53,357 nt of DNA from an uncultured Bacilli bacterium (lineage in GTDB: Bacteria; Bacillota_I; Bacilli_A; RF39; UBA660). Location: positions 1 to 53,357 of the forward strand of contig CAKPDJ010000005.1 of assembly GCA_934148875.1 (NCBI GenBank), given 5' to 3'. Shown here one piece after another: positions 24,517 to 32,948 of the stretch; position 1 is the stretch's first letter, and each line of letters begins with the position of its first letter. A program made the position numbers and the translations under genes. Under the pieces are notes generated by a model. It had not been told where the DNA came from. It did no database searches and saw only the letters and a program-made list of their open reading frames with translations.

Positions 24517-25692
24517 TTAACTTATTTTAATAACACTAAGCATAGCATTCGTACTACCATTAAATATTAAGTTGACTGTTATAGAAGATTTAATATTTAA
24601 GGTAATATGATCGTCTTTTAATAGTGAAACAATTGTTGAACCACTTATATTATTTATAATTTGAGCTTGAAACTCACTAGTAGTATTAGTAGCTGGCTGA
24701 AGTATATTATTGGCTCTAATTGAAGTAGTTAAGGAACAGTCTTCATTGGTAGCACCTGTAAAGAAATAAGATACTAAATAAACCCCTGATTCATTAATTT
24801 TTATAGAATTATCATCTGGATATTCAGTAAATAAAGCTACTCCTTTTTCATTTAATGGAATAGTTGTATCTATAGCTTGTTGAAGATTTAGTTGAGCATC
24901 ACTCATGGAATATCGAATACCATAGGCCGTTATATTAGAGGGGCCTGGTGGACCAATTGGTCCTTGTGGTCCTGTTATTCCTTGTTCACCTTGTTGTCCT
25001 TGAGGGCCTTGTTCACCTTGTTGTCCTTGAGGACCTTGTTCACCTTTTTCACCCTTAGGTATAAGAAAAGATAAATGATGAACCCAGTCTTCAAAAGTAT
25101 CCATTACTTGGGCAGGTTCACCTGGTTCTATCGTTTCTGTTTCATCAATCGCAATATGTTCAGTTCTACCTATTTCACCTGGTAATCCTCTAGGACCTAT
25201 TTCACCTTTTTCACCACGAGGTATTTTAAAATCTAAGATAACATCTTTTTCAGTACCACTATTACTAACACTAGCATTTTCTAATTCTGATACAGTTTCT
25301 GTTGTTCCTACTTTAATAGTTGCAGGACCAACATCTCCTCTATCTCCTTTAACACCCTGTGGACCAATATCTCCTCTATCTCCTTTTTCTCCTTTTATGC
25401 CTTGTATACCTATGTCACCTTTTTCTCCTTTTTCACCACGAGGTATTTTAAAATCTAAGATAACATCTTTTTCAGTACCACTATTACTAACACTAGCATT
25501 TTCTAATTCTGATACAGTTTCTGTTGTTCCTACTTTAATAGTTGCAGGGCCAATATCTCCTCTATCTCCTTTAGCACCAGTTTCTCCTTTTGGTCCAGTT
25601 GGACCTTGTATATAACAGTATGGATGTTTTTTTAAAAAATCATCTATTTTCTTATTAGTGTTATCATACCCCTTATCACAATAATTATACAT
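24517..25692 (-). CDS. Modular collagen-like fibre protein
   Basis: A 391-residue protein. The N-terminal ~28 residues carry Cys (NYCDKGYD, YCYIQGP). Then Gly-X-Y blocks (GPTGPKGETGAKGDRGDIGP and longer) alternate with a non-collagen module, IKVGTTETVSELENASVSNS to FKIPRGEKGE, present twice identically, and a variant (ERTEHIAIDETETI... type) once. A second collagen run (GEQGPQGQQGEQ) leads to a C-terminal ~130-residue beta-rich head like BclA. No signal peptide. The YCYIQGP start is shared with the 25755 protein. Fits a spore-surface filament; a phage-fibre origin is conceivable, but no phage genes are near. Confidence 0.82.
   Translation of the reverse strand: MYNYCDKGYDNTNKKIDDFLKKHPYCYIQGPTGPKGETGAKGDRGDIGPATIKVGTTETVSELENASVSNSGTEKDVILDFKIPRGEKGEKGDIGIQGIKGEKGDRGDIGPQGVKGDRGDVGPATIKVGTTETVSELENASVSNSGTEKDVILDFKIPRGEKGEIGPRGLPGEIGRTEHIAIDETETIEPGEPAQVMDTFEDWVHHLSFLIPKGEKGEQGPQGQQGEQGPQGQQGEQGITGPQGPIGPPGPSNITAYGIRYSMSDAQLNLQQAIDTTIPLNEKGVALFTEYPDDNSIKINESGVYLVSYFFTGATNEDCSLTTSIRANNILQPATNTTSEFQAQIINNISGSTIVSLLKDDHITLNIKSSITVNLIFNGSTNAMLSVIKIS
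25205..25326 (-). repeat. 122-bp direct repeat, copy 1, inside the collagen-like gene
   Basis: By eye this copy is identical to 25427-25548. It encodes the IKVGTTETVSELENASVSN module and the following IPRGEKG. Perfect DNA identity, including silent positions, indicates recent duplication or conversion. Confidence 0.85.
25427..25548 (-). repeat. 122-bp direct repeat, copy 2, inside the collagen-like gene
   Basis: Second copy, offset by 222 bp from 25205-25326, with the intervening DNA encoding collagen triplets (GIQGIKGEKGDRGDIGP). Confidence 0.85.
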
Positions 25693-25712
25693 ATTATCCT
25701 CCTACTAGTAAT

Positions 25713-25720
25713 AATATATG
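25713..25720 (-). promoter_or_regulatory. Possible sporulation-sigma -10 element (CATATATT)
   Basis: CATATATT on the minus strand lies 21 bp before the start of the 24517-25692 gene, one mismatch to CATACANT. No clear -35. Confidence 0.22.
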
Positions 25721-25754
25721 CAAAAGATAAAATGAGATTAAACTTTTATATTAA

Positions 25755-26774
25755 TTAAGAATTATCTATCTTCATAATACTTAGATAAGAAATAGTATCT
25801 TCTCCTGGAGTAAGAGTTACATTTTGTGAAGAAGTTAGTGCTAAATCTATTTTTTCATTATTAGTTAAACGAGTAATTATACTGCCATTAAACCATACAT
25901 ATTCCTGATTATTAACTTTCTTCGTTATTTTCGTACCATTTATAGTAGTATTTTCTTTTCTTACTTCTAATGATACGAAAGCTTCTAATGATGCTACAGC
26001 TGCGTAAAAATAGTCTATTTTATATATTCCTGTATTTAAAATTCTAATTGTGTTAGTAAATGATGTATCCGTATTTTTAGTTAATCCTTTTTTACTTAAT
26101 TCTACTTGTATTGGTGTATTTGGCGTTAAAATACTGGAATTACCATTATCTTCATAAAGATTAGCATAAGAATCAAGGATTGCTGTACCTGTTTGACCAT
26201 TATCACCTTTTTCTCCTTTAGGAATGGAAAAAGTTAAATAATGAGTAGTACCATCAAAATCATCTTTAACTTCAGCTAATTGTCCTGCATCAACTGTCTT
26301 AGTATTTAATATTTCTATTCTTTCACTAGCACCCATTTCTCCTTTAGGTCCAGGATCACCCTTATCTCCTTTTAATCCATTTACACCATCAAAACCCTGT
26401 GGTATATAAAAATCCAAAGTATGTACATTCCCAATTTGATTATCTATAACCATAGCTTTAGCATTAGCATCAAGTGTTTCAGTTTTACCAATTATTATTT
26501 TATCTCCATCATCACCCTTTTCTCCTCTTGGAATAATAAAACTTAATATAGCATCTTTTTCAGTACCAACATTTATAACCTTAGCATCAGTATTATAATC
26601 TCCTGTTATAGTTTCACCTACTCTAATAGTAGAATAACCATTTTCCCCTTTAGGTCCAGGATCACCCTTATCTCCTTTTGGTCCTTGGATATAACAATAT
26701 TTATAATTCATGTTTTCATTCCATTTTTTTCTTTTTCTTTCATAGTTATCATTAAAACAACTATCATCATTCAT
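25755..26774 (-). CDS. Modular collagen-like fibre protein
   Basis: A 339-residue relative of the 24517 protein. After a charged N-terminus comes the shared YCYIQGPKGDKGDPGPKGE, then three diverged ~40-residue modules of the pattern xVGxTxT-A-V-GT-DAxLxFxIPRGEKG, separated by short Gly-X-Y blocks, and a C-terminal beta-rich head of ~130 residues ending LTPGEDTISYLSIMKI, very like the end of the 292 protein (LTPAPDVNAYLIVTKL). GGAGGT precedes the ATG. It begins one nt after the stop of the prealbumin-like gene 26776, so the two form an operon. Confidence 0.82.
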   Translation of the reverse strand: MNDDSCFNDNYERKRKKWNENMNYKYCYIQGPKGDKGDPGPKGENGYSTIRVGETITGDYNTDAKVINVGTEKDAILSFIIPRGEKGDDGDKIIIGKTETLDANAKAMVIDNQIGNVHTLDFYIPQGFDGVNGLKGDKGDPGPKGEMGASERIEILNTKTVDAGQLAEVKDDFDGTTHYLTFSIPKGEKGDNGQTGTAILDSYANLYEDNGNSSILTPNTPIQVELSKKGLTKNTDTSFTNTIRILNTGIYKIDYFYAAVASLEAFVSLEVRKENTTINGTKITKKVNNQEYVWFNGSIITRLTNNEKIDLALTSSQNVTLTPGEDTISYLSIMKIDNS

Positions 26775-26775
26775 T

Positions 26776-27321
26776 CTAATTACCTCCTTCTAAATTTAAA
26801 TCATTTAAATCAACAGGTATATTTACAAAACTAGTATCAAATAAATTAAACTCTTTAGATGTAAAAATGGGATTATCAATTTTAACAGTTTCTTCATTTG
26901 ATACTAATTCAAAACTATTTAATTCTTCACTAAAACTATGTTTACCATCACCTAATATTTGTTTAAAATATACTTTTTGACTACCCTCAGGAGAAAAAGG
27001 AACATTTATAAACTTAAGATTACCATCTGAATCAGTAATAGCATAATCTCCTTCAATACTACCAGTTATATCAGTTCTCATAAATATAGCGCCTACTATA
27101 GGTATATCAGAAGCTTCACTTTCTCTAACATGTATTTTTAAAATACCATTTGCTGATAACATAAAAGAATAATCATTTACACTATCTGATAATGTTACTA
27201 TCTTAGGTTCAAGTGTTAAAGAATCATAACCTGCTACTTCTGCCTTTACATTATAAGTTCCATTAATAAGTCTTATACTTCCTACCCCATTAGTTATAGG
27301 AACAATATATTTTTCTTTCAA
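26776..27321 (-). CDS. Prealbumin-like surface protein
   Basis: A 181-residue paralogue of the 23485 protein with the same order: VPITNGVGSIRLINGTYNVK, then a strand-rich core (GILKIHVRESEASDIPIVGA) and NLKFINVPFSPEG. The start is a TTG at 27321 preceded by GGGGGTGATATT; no ATG is near. No signal peptide or anchor. First gene of an operon with the 25755 collagen-like gene. Function inferred as a structural component of the same surface layer. Confidence 0.68.
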   Translation of the reverse strand: MKEKYIVPITNGVGSIRLINGTYNVKAEVAGYDSLTLEPKIVTLSDSVNDYSFMLSANGILKIHVRESEASDIPIVGAIFMRTDITGSIEGDYAITDSDGNLKFINVPFSPEGSQKVYFKQILGDGKHSFSEELNSFELVSNEETVKIDNPIFTSKEFNLFDTSFVNIPVDLNDLNLEGGN

Positions 27322-27385
27322 AATATCACCCCCTTATGTAATTATCTTTTAACTACCAAATAAAACTTATAAAAATTTAAATATA

Positions 27386-29248
27386 TTATAATAATTCTAT
27401 ACTCCAAATACACTTAGTTATATATTCTTCATCAATAATAAAGCTAGGATCATTAAAACCTAATAACAAGCCTTCTTCTACTGAATAAGTAATATCTTCT
27501 ACATTTACTACACCACCATTATTAGTACCATGATAAATTAATATAGAAATAGTTTTTACTGCTACTATTTCACTATCATTTTTTTTAAATAATAGACTAT
27601 CACTTAATAATTTATTAGTTTTACTCTTCATAGGATTTAAGTAATTAATATATAGATTCCAGTCACTACTATTTTTTCTACTATCAACAACTGTTAATGA
27701 ATTAGGTTTTAATTTAGCTAAAATCATAGGAGTATTAGATATAGGAATATTATTAAATGTGATTACTTCATTTTTATTAAAAAGTGTGATTTCACCATTA
27801 AATGGTGTAGTTATTTTACGAGTATTATAAATAAAACTAGTTGGTTGACAAACTGTTATTTCAATATCAGTACCATCTGGTATAGTATCAGTTAAAGCAT
27901 ATTCAAATAATCCATCAGCTGATGAAGTAACAGCTTCACTATTACCATCATACGATATCAAAACATCAGCATTTTTTAATGTATGCCCTGAAATTTTAAC
28001 AGATTTATTATCTAAAGCATGAATATTTACCTTAATCATTCCTACAGAAAACTCTTTTCTTCCTTGAAATACAAAATTACTAAGATCAGGTAAATTAGCT
28101 TTTTCAATATCTGTATAATTTGTTTCATTTATTACTGTAGATGTTTTATTAAATACACCCGTTATATGAGATAGCGCATTTTCTTTATACCAAGAATAAT
28201 CAGGTAAATCCTCTATAGTACCAGCTAGTAAAAGCTCCATAGAATCTTTCCACATATTTAATCTACTAAATGTAAAAGAAAAATTAACAGGATTTTCAGT
28301 ACGTAGTACATTAGCATTTTTAGTATAGATACTTACATTTTTAGGATTATTTAAAATAAAGTTTTGATTAGTACCTTTAAAATAAATATTATAGTTATCA
28401 CTAGGTGTATCTTTATAACTATTAATAACAAGAAAACTAGCACCCTCATTTACTTCTAAATTTCCATATATATTCCACATAGGTATTCTCTGATGATTAT
28501 TTTCAATAAAATTAAATGTTGAATATTCATCTATTAAAACATTAAGACAGCCATTATTTAGTGTTTGAGCAAATCCGTTACTAGTAGTTAAATTAAATAT
28601 AGAATTATGTAATAATTTGAAATTAAGTCTTGGAGTTCCATTAAAAAAAGCATTTAATGTAGTAACATTTACTCTACTATTTTCGAGTATAGTAAATTCT
28701 GCTACATCAATAGTATGTAAATATATAAAAGCTGTATTTGGAGTATCAATTAAAGTTTGACCTCCTATTTCTATTTGATTACAATCACATACTCTTTGAG
28801 CATTCACATTATTAGTATTTTCTATCGTAATATTACTATCTAAAATAGAAGTAATTCCATACTGATTATAAGATAATTCAATACCATTAAACTTGATGTT
28901 ACTATATATAATTTTAGTATTACTATAACTTATATCATCTGGTGTAGAAACAATTCCTTTTGTATGAGAAGATTTAATAGTTAAATTTTTAACTATTATT
29001 TTTTTATTAGTAGAACTTGCGGTAATAACATCATTTTCATCTGTTAAATAATTAGTATAAGTATATTTATTATTTAAATATGTACCATCTATAATAACTT
29101 TTTCTTTATTAGCATTAATCACAAAACCACTTTCTAGATTTATATCATTGCCAAAATAAATATATAAATAACCATTATCTAAACTTAAAGCTTCTTTTAA
29201 GTCGTTACTTGTTGTAACTACTACTGTTTTATCATCTATTATTTGCAT
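27386..29248 (-). CDS. Right-handed beta-helix (pectate-lyase-like) surface protein
   Basis: A 620-residue protein. Residues ~10-330 contain regularly spaced short strands rich in N, T, I and V (VIIDGTYLNNKYTY, KIIVKNLTIKSSHT, SNIKFNGIELSYNQ), typical of a parallel beta-helix. Residues ~400-500 form an Ig/SpaA-like domain (VKVNIHALDNKSVKISGHTL, then DADVLISYDG-like). No signal peptide. It could be a carbohydrate-binding or adhesive layer component; catalytic Asp clusters of pectate lyases are not evident. AAAGGA precedes the ATG, and a CATAGATT octamer sits 22 bp upstream. Monocistronic on the minus strand. Confidence 0.65.
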   Translation of the reverse strand: MQIIDDKTVVVTTSNDLKEALSLDNGYLYIYFGNDINLESGFVINANKEKVIIDGTYLNNKYTYTNYLTDENDVITASSTNKKIIVKNLTIKSSHTKGIVSTPDDISYSNTKIIYSNIKFNGIELSYNQYGITSILDSNITIENTNNVNAQRVCDCNQIEIGGQTLIDTPNTAFIYLHTIDVAEFTILENSRVNVTTLNAFFNGTPRLNFKLLHNSIFNLTTSNGFAQTLNNGCLNVLIDEYSTFNFIENNHQRIPMWNIYGNLEVNEGASFLVINSYKDTPSDNYNIYFKGTNQNFILNNPKNVSIYTKNANVLRTENPVNFSFTFSRLNMWKDSMELLLAGTIEDLPDYSWYKENALSHITGVFNKTSTVINETNYTDIEKANLPDLSNFVFQGRKEFSVGMIKVNIHALDNKSVKISGHTLKNADVLISYDGNSEAVTSSADGLFEYALTDTIPDGTDIEITVCQPTSFIYNTRKITTPFNGEITLFNKNEVITFNNIPISNTPMILAKLKPNSLTVVDSRKNSSDWNLYINYLNPMKSKTNKLLSDSLLFKKNDSEIVAVKTISILIYHGTNNGGVVNVEDITYSVEEGLLLGFNDPSFIIDEEYITKCIWSIELL

Positions 29249-29269
29249 ATTTTCACTTTCCTTTAATAT

Positions 29270-29277
29270 AATCTATG
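29270..29277 (-). promoter_or_regulatory. Possible sporulation-sigma -10 element (CATAGATT)
   Basis: CATAGATT on the minus strand, 22 bp before the beta-helix gene, one mismatch to the SigE -10 CATACANT and compatible with SigK CATANNNTA. A GTATATT, similar to the SigE -35, lies about 11 nt upstream, shorter than usual. Confidence 0.3.
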
Positions 29278-29440
29278 AAAAAATTAAAAATATACTTAGT
29301 TAATATATAACAGAAATAGTATAAATGTATAAATTAAAAACTTTTAGCTTAATCATTGATTTCTACTTCATAGATAGTTTTTTTACTTTTAAGATTTCTT
29401 TATAATTAGATACTTTTTTATTTCCTAATTTTATAAAATT

Positions 29441-29477
29441 AAAAATACTTAGATTTTTGATTTTTCTAAGTATTTTT
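29441..29477 (-). terminator. Terminator of the D-Ala-D-Ala carboxypeptidase gene
   Basis: AAAAATACTTAG (29441-29452) pairs perfectly with CTAAGTATTTTT (29466-29477). The T-tract on the minus strand is supplied by the stem end and following AATTTTATAAAA. It lies just after the stop at 29484. The rest of 29278-29440 shows nothing recognisable. Confidence 0.75.
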
Positions 29478-29483
29478 GATTAT

Positions 29484-30635
29484 CTAAAACACTAAATTTC
29501 CTACCACAATATCTTTCAAATTATCTAAAAATAACTTCCAAATATTTTTTTTCTTAACAGCTTCATTCACAACTAATGGATAACTTCCTATTTTATTAGT
29601 ACCATCATAGATTTCAATGTTTCCTATTACTTGATTTTCTTTCAAAGGTAATTTAACCTCATTAATATTTACTTTTTCAGTATAATTTTTATCGGTATCG
29701 CTTTTTTTACCTAAAACCGTAATATCTCTATCTAAAACAACATCAACATTATTTTTTGTTGCCTTATCTAAATCAATTGTTTTAATAACATCACCCTGTT
29801 TTTTAATTAATTGAACTTTATATAAATTAAATCCATAATCTAATAATTCTGCTGTTTCCTGATTTCTTACCTTACTAACAGTTTCACCTAATACAATCGC
29901 GATTAATCTCATATCATTTCTCTTTGCAGTTACTGCCATCGTATAACCAGCTTTATCTGTAAAGCCTGTTTTTAATCCATCAGCTCCATCATAAAATCTT
30001 ACTAATTTATTAGTATTAACTAGCCAAAATTTATTAGGTGTATCAGTACGTAAATAATCCTCATAAACAGAAGAAAATTCTAATATCTCATCATGTTTTA
30101 ATAATTCTATCGCAATTAATCCCATATCATAAGCACTTGAATAATGGTTATCTTCATCAAGACCTGTAGGATTGACAAAATTAGTATTTTTAAGTCCTAA
30201 TTTTTTAGCTTTATCATTCATCATTTTAACAAAAGCTTCCTCACTACCAGCAATTCTTTCAGCTAATACTACAGTAGCATCATTAGCACTAGCCATCGTA
30301 ATACCTTTCATTAAATCTCTAACACTCATTACTTCTCCTGGTTGCAAATAAATTTGTGTTCCACCATAACCTGCTGCATTACTACTTGCCTTTACCTGTT
30401 CATCCCAAGATAGATTTCCACTTTCTATTGCTTCTAAAATAAGAATTTGAGCCATCATTTTAGTAAGAGATGCAACAGCTACCTGACTATCTTTATTTTT
30501 TTCATATAAAACAGTACCAGTAGATACCTCCATTAATACACAACTACCAGCATTCTTAGCCACTTCATCATCTGCATAAACAAAAGTTGGTATAATCATC
30601 ATAAAAATTAAAATAACTGTTATTACTTTCTTCAC
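29484..30635 (-). CDS. D-alanyl-D-alanine carboxypeptidase, S11 family (DacF/DacA-like)
   Basis: A secreted low-molecular-weight penicillin-binding protein of 383 residues. The signal peptide is residues 1-21 (cut after VYA). Catalytic motifs are S56-L-T-K59, S116-A-N118 and K222-T-G224, all intact, so it should trim the terminal D-Ala from peptidoglycan stems. A C-terminal beta domain and an amphipathic membrane-binding end (LWKLFLDNLKDIV-like) follow. Start: GTG at 30635 after AGAGGTGG. In spore formers DacF-type enzymes shape the spore cortex; here the neighbours do not decide between DacA and DacF. Confidence 0.95.
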   Translation of the reverse strand: MKKVITVILIFMMIIPTFVYADDEVAKNAGSCVLMEVSTGTVLYEKNKDSQVAVASLTKMMAQILILEAIESGNLSWDEQVKASSNAAGYGGTQIYLQPGEVMSVRDLMKGITMASANDATVVLAERIAGSEEAFVKMMNDKAKKLGLKNTNFVNPTGLDEDNHYSSAYDMGLIAIELLKHDEILEFSSVYEDYLRTDTPNKFWLVNTNKLVRFYDGADGLKTGFTDKAGYTMAVTAKRNDMRLIAIVLGETVSKVRNQETAELLDYGFNLYKVQLIKKQGDVIKTIDLDKATKNNVDVVLDRDITVLGKKSDTDKNYTEKVNINEVKLPLKENQVIGNIEIYDGTNKIGSYPLVVNEAVKKKNIWKLFLDNLKDIVVGNLVF

Positions 30636-30724
30636 AGTTTTCCACCTCTAATAAAAAATATGTCAAAAAGATAAAGATATGTAATAAAAGTATTAAAAAC
30701 AAGTAAAATTAACTAGGTGAAATT

Positions 30725-31582
30725 ATGAAAAAATTATTTTGGTATTTATTATTAATATTTATTATAGTAGTTATTATATCTTTAGTTACTATCATTAATA
30801 AAAAAGTAAACCCAACTCCACAAAAACAAGACGAAACATCTCTAAAGCTAGCTACCTTAAATAATATTGATAAAAAAATTGATTATTTTAATTATAAATA
30901 CTTAAATCGTTATATATGTTTTAGACAAAATAATCCTAGTTTATCCGATCTTGATATTATAATTAGAGTAAACATTGGACTAGATAAACCTTTTTATCAA
31001 GATACTAAAAAAAGTAATAAACTTAATCAACTAAATATTTTAGTAAACAAATATATATATTTACCAGAAGATTATATTCCTAATAACTTATCCACAATAT
31101 CAAGTGAATACTCTAACTCTAACAAACAACTTGTGTATGAAGCCAAGGAAGCCTTTGAAAAAATGGCTAGTGCTGCTAAAAAGGAAAATTATAATATAAG
31201 GGCAATATCAGCTTATCGCTCCTACGAATATCAAAAAAATCTATATGATAATTATGTTAGTCAAGATGGAGTAGATAAAGCTGATACTTATTCAGCTAGA
31301 CCTGGATATTCTGAACATCAAACAGGACTAGTGGTAGATATTGATAATATTAAAACAGATTTTAATAATTTTGAAAATACGGATGAGTTTAAATGGATGC
31401 AGGATAATGCTGCCGATTATGGTTTTATTTTAAGATATCCAAAGAATAAGGAAAATATCACTGGTTATAGTTACGAAGCATGGCATTATCGTTATGTTGG
31501 CAAAGAAATAGCTAATTTTATTAAAAATAATAATTTAACTCTAGATGAATATTATGTCATGTATATAGAAAAGAATAAATAA
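30725..31582 (+). CDS. D-alanyl-D-alanine carboxypeptidase, M15/VanY family
   Basis: A 285-residue zinc peptidase with an N-terminal transmembrane anchor (residues 4-24). The metal site is intact: SEHQTGLVVDID with H198 and D205, plus E251-A-W-H254. SAYRSYEYQ at ~162-170 is also typical. It cleaves D-Ala-D-Ala or L,D bonds of muropeptides (LdcB/DacB/VanY group) on the outside of the membrane. AGGTGA precedes the ATG. It is divergent from the S11 carboxypeptidase across 89 bp, so both enzymes of wall trimming share a control region. Confidence 0.94.
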   Translation: MKKLFWYLLLIFIIVVIISLVTIINKKVNPTPQKQDETSLKLATLNNIDKKIDYFNYKYLNRYICFRQNNPSLSDLDIIIRVNIGLDKPFYQDTKKSNKLNQLNILVNKYIYLPEDYIPNNLSTISSEYSNSNKQLVYEAKEAFEKMASAAKKENYNIRAISAYRSYEYQKNLYDNYVSQDGVDKADTYSARPGYSEHQTGLVVDIDNIKTDFNNFENTDEFKWMQDNAADYGFILRYPKNKENITGYSYEAWHYRYVGKEIANFIKNNNLTLDEYYVMYIEKNK

Positions 31583-31594
31583 ACTAATCATATT

Positions 31595-32617
31595 TTAATT
31601 TAACTCAAAATTTTTCTTTTCTTCTTCAACTGCACTAATTAACTCTTGTTCAGTTGGCATATGCAACTTATATTCAGTAGAAAATATTGTTTCATTGCTC
31701 TGTGGTAAAGTATATTTAACCACTGTTTCATTTTTATTTGTTGATAATAATATTCCTATCGTTTGATTTTCATCTCTTTGTTTAATTTCCCTATCATAAT
31801 AATTCACATACATCTGCATTTGACCAATATCTTGATGAGTTACTTTACCAATTTTTAAATCAATTATCACGAAACATTTGAGAATTCTGTTATAAAAAAC
31901 TAAGTCAGGATAGAAATGTTCTTCATTTAATGTTATTCTTACTTGATTTCCAACATAGCCAAAACCTTTACCAAGTTCAAGTAAAAATTCTTTTAAATGC
32001 TCTAATATATTTTTTTCTAAATCACCTTCAAGATAGTATGTATTTTCTTTTATATCTAAAAACTCCAATACAAATGGATCCTTTACTAAATCTTTACTAG
32101 TTTTCAAAATTTGTCCCTTTTCAGATAATTCTAGTACTTTTTCTTTATCAGCAGATAGTAGTAATCTCTCATATAATAAAGAATCTCTTTGTCTTTGTAA
32201 TTCACGAACACTCCATTTAGTATTTATACATTCATTAAAATAAAAATTCCTTTTAGATTTGTCTTCTATTTTTATTAATTCTAAATAATGAGACCAACTT
32301 AATTTGGAAGACACTGTCTGCCAAATTGGATATATTAAATAAAATTTTCTCATAGTACGTAAATTTCTTGAAGAAAAGCCTTTACCAAATTCACTAGTTA
32401 GTTTTTCTGATAACTTTTCTAAAATAGAATCTCCATATTTGGCTCTTTCATCTCCCTTTTGAATTTCCATTATTATTTTCCCAATATTCCAATATAATTT
32501 AAGCATCTCTGTATTAACTGTAGTATAAACTTTATTTCTACTATTAACAATCAACTCTTTAATATCATTAAAAATAGTATTAAATTGTATATTATCGTTT
32601 ATTAATTTACTATTCAT
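31595..32617 (-). CDS. PDDEXK nuclease domain protein, DUF1016/YhcG-like
   Basis: A 340-residue DUF1016 protein. The N-terminal domain has YWNIGKIIMEIQ and GFSSRNLRTMRKFY, and the C-terminal PDDEXK nuclease core reads YPDLVFYNRILKCFVIIDLK with D, D and K in place, then QMQMYVNYYD. Relatives are stand-alone or mobile-element nucleases linked to DNA repair and defence; the precise role is unknown. The ATG at 32617 follows AGAAAGGG; the ATG at 32644 would add nine residues and covers that site. A motif about 53-74 bp upstream recurs before ssb. Confidence 0.88.
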   Translation of the reverse strand: MNSKLINDNIQFNTIFNDIKELIVNSRNKVYTTVNTEMLKLYWNIGKIIMEIQKGDERAKYGDSILEKLSEKLTSEFGKGFSSRNLRTMRKFYLIYPIWQTVSSKLSWSHYLELIKIEDKSKRNFYFNECINTKWSVRELQRQRDSLLYERLLLSADKEKVLELSEKGQILKTSKDLVKDPFVLEFLDIKENTYYLEGDLEKNILEHLKEFLLELGKGFGYVGNQVRITLNEEHFYPDLVFYNRILKCFVIIDLKIGKVTHQDIGQMQMYVNYYDREIKQRDENQTIGILLSTNKNETVVKYTLPQSNETIFSTEYKLHMPTEQELISAVEEEKKNFELN

Positions 32618-32669
32618 AAATCTGGCCCTTTCTATATCAAGCATAATAACAAATCAAAAAACAGATGTA

Positions 32670-32691
32670 AAATGACCAATTTTATGAATTC
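32670..32691 (-). promoter_or_regulatory. Shared upstream motif (copy before the DUF1016 gene)
   Basis: The minus strand reads GAATTC then ATAAAATTGGTCATTT. It matches 20 of 22 positions in 35159-35180 before ssb and sits 53 bp before the start, against 51 bp there. TTGGTC may act as a -35. The rest of the gap 32645-32948 holds the small gene at 32816 and its terminator. Confidence 0.45.
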
Positions 32692-32792
32692 AAAGCAAAA
32701 GAAAAGTCAATTTTAAGTTTTATCCTAGATAATTTTTAAAATTGACATCAATATTTATTGAAATAAATCATATCATATAAATTTAATAAATC

Positions 32793-32817
32793 TAAAAAAA
32801 TCAGATAAAAACTATCT
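32793..32817 (-). terminator. Terminator of the nucleoside phosphorylase unit
   Basis: AGATA (32803-32807) pairs with TATCT (32813-32817) around a short loop, then GATTTTTTT on the minus strand. It overlaps the stop of the 40-residue gene. Confidence 0.6.
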
Positions 32818-32938
32818 AATTCTTTTCTTTAAAATCTTCTTCTATATAAATTTTTTCTTCTATTCTAGAACAGTTAGAAGACATCTTAAACACAACATAA
32901 TTAAAAACAAGTACTAAACAAATTATAAAGTAAATCAT
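32816..32938 (-). CDS. Small single-pass membrane peptide (40 residues)
   Basis: An ATG at 32938 preceded by GGAGG at 6-nt spacing opens a 40-residue frame: a hydrophobic N-terminal helix (MIYFIICLVLVFNYVVF) followed by a charged, acidic tail (RIEEKIYIEEDFKEKN). It starts 10 nt after the stop of the pyrimidine-nucleoside phosphorylase gene and ends in a terminator, so it is probably cotranscribed. I do not recognise it. Confidence 0.6.
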   Translation of the reverse strand: MIYFIICLVLVFNYVVFKMSSNCSRIEEKIYIEEDFKEKN

Positions 32939-32948
32939 AAATCCTCCG

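Noticed and set aside
24892..25615. Plus-strand open frames with repetitive Leu/Pro/Ser
   Set aside because: They are antisense shadows of Gly-X-Y repeats in the collagen-like gene.
23485..29248. Prophage tail-fibre region
   Set aside because: Collagen-like modules occur in phage fibres, but no phage structural, lysis, integrase or replication genes are present.
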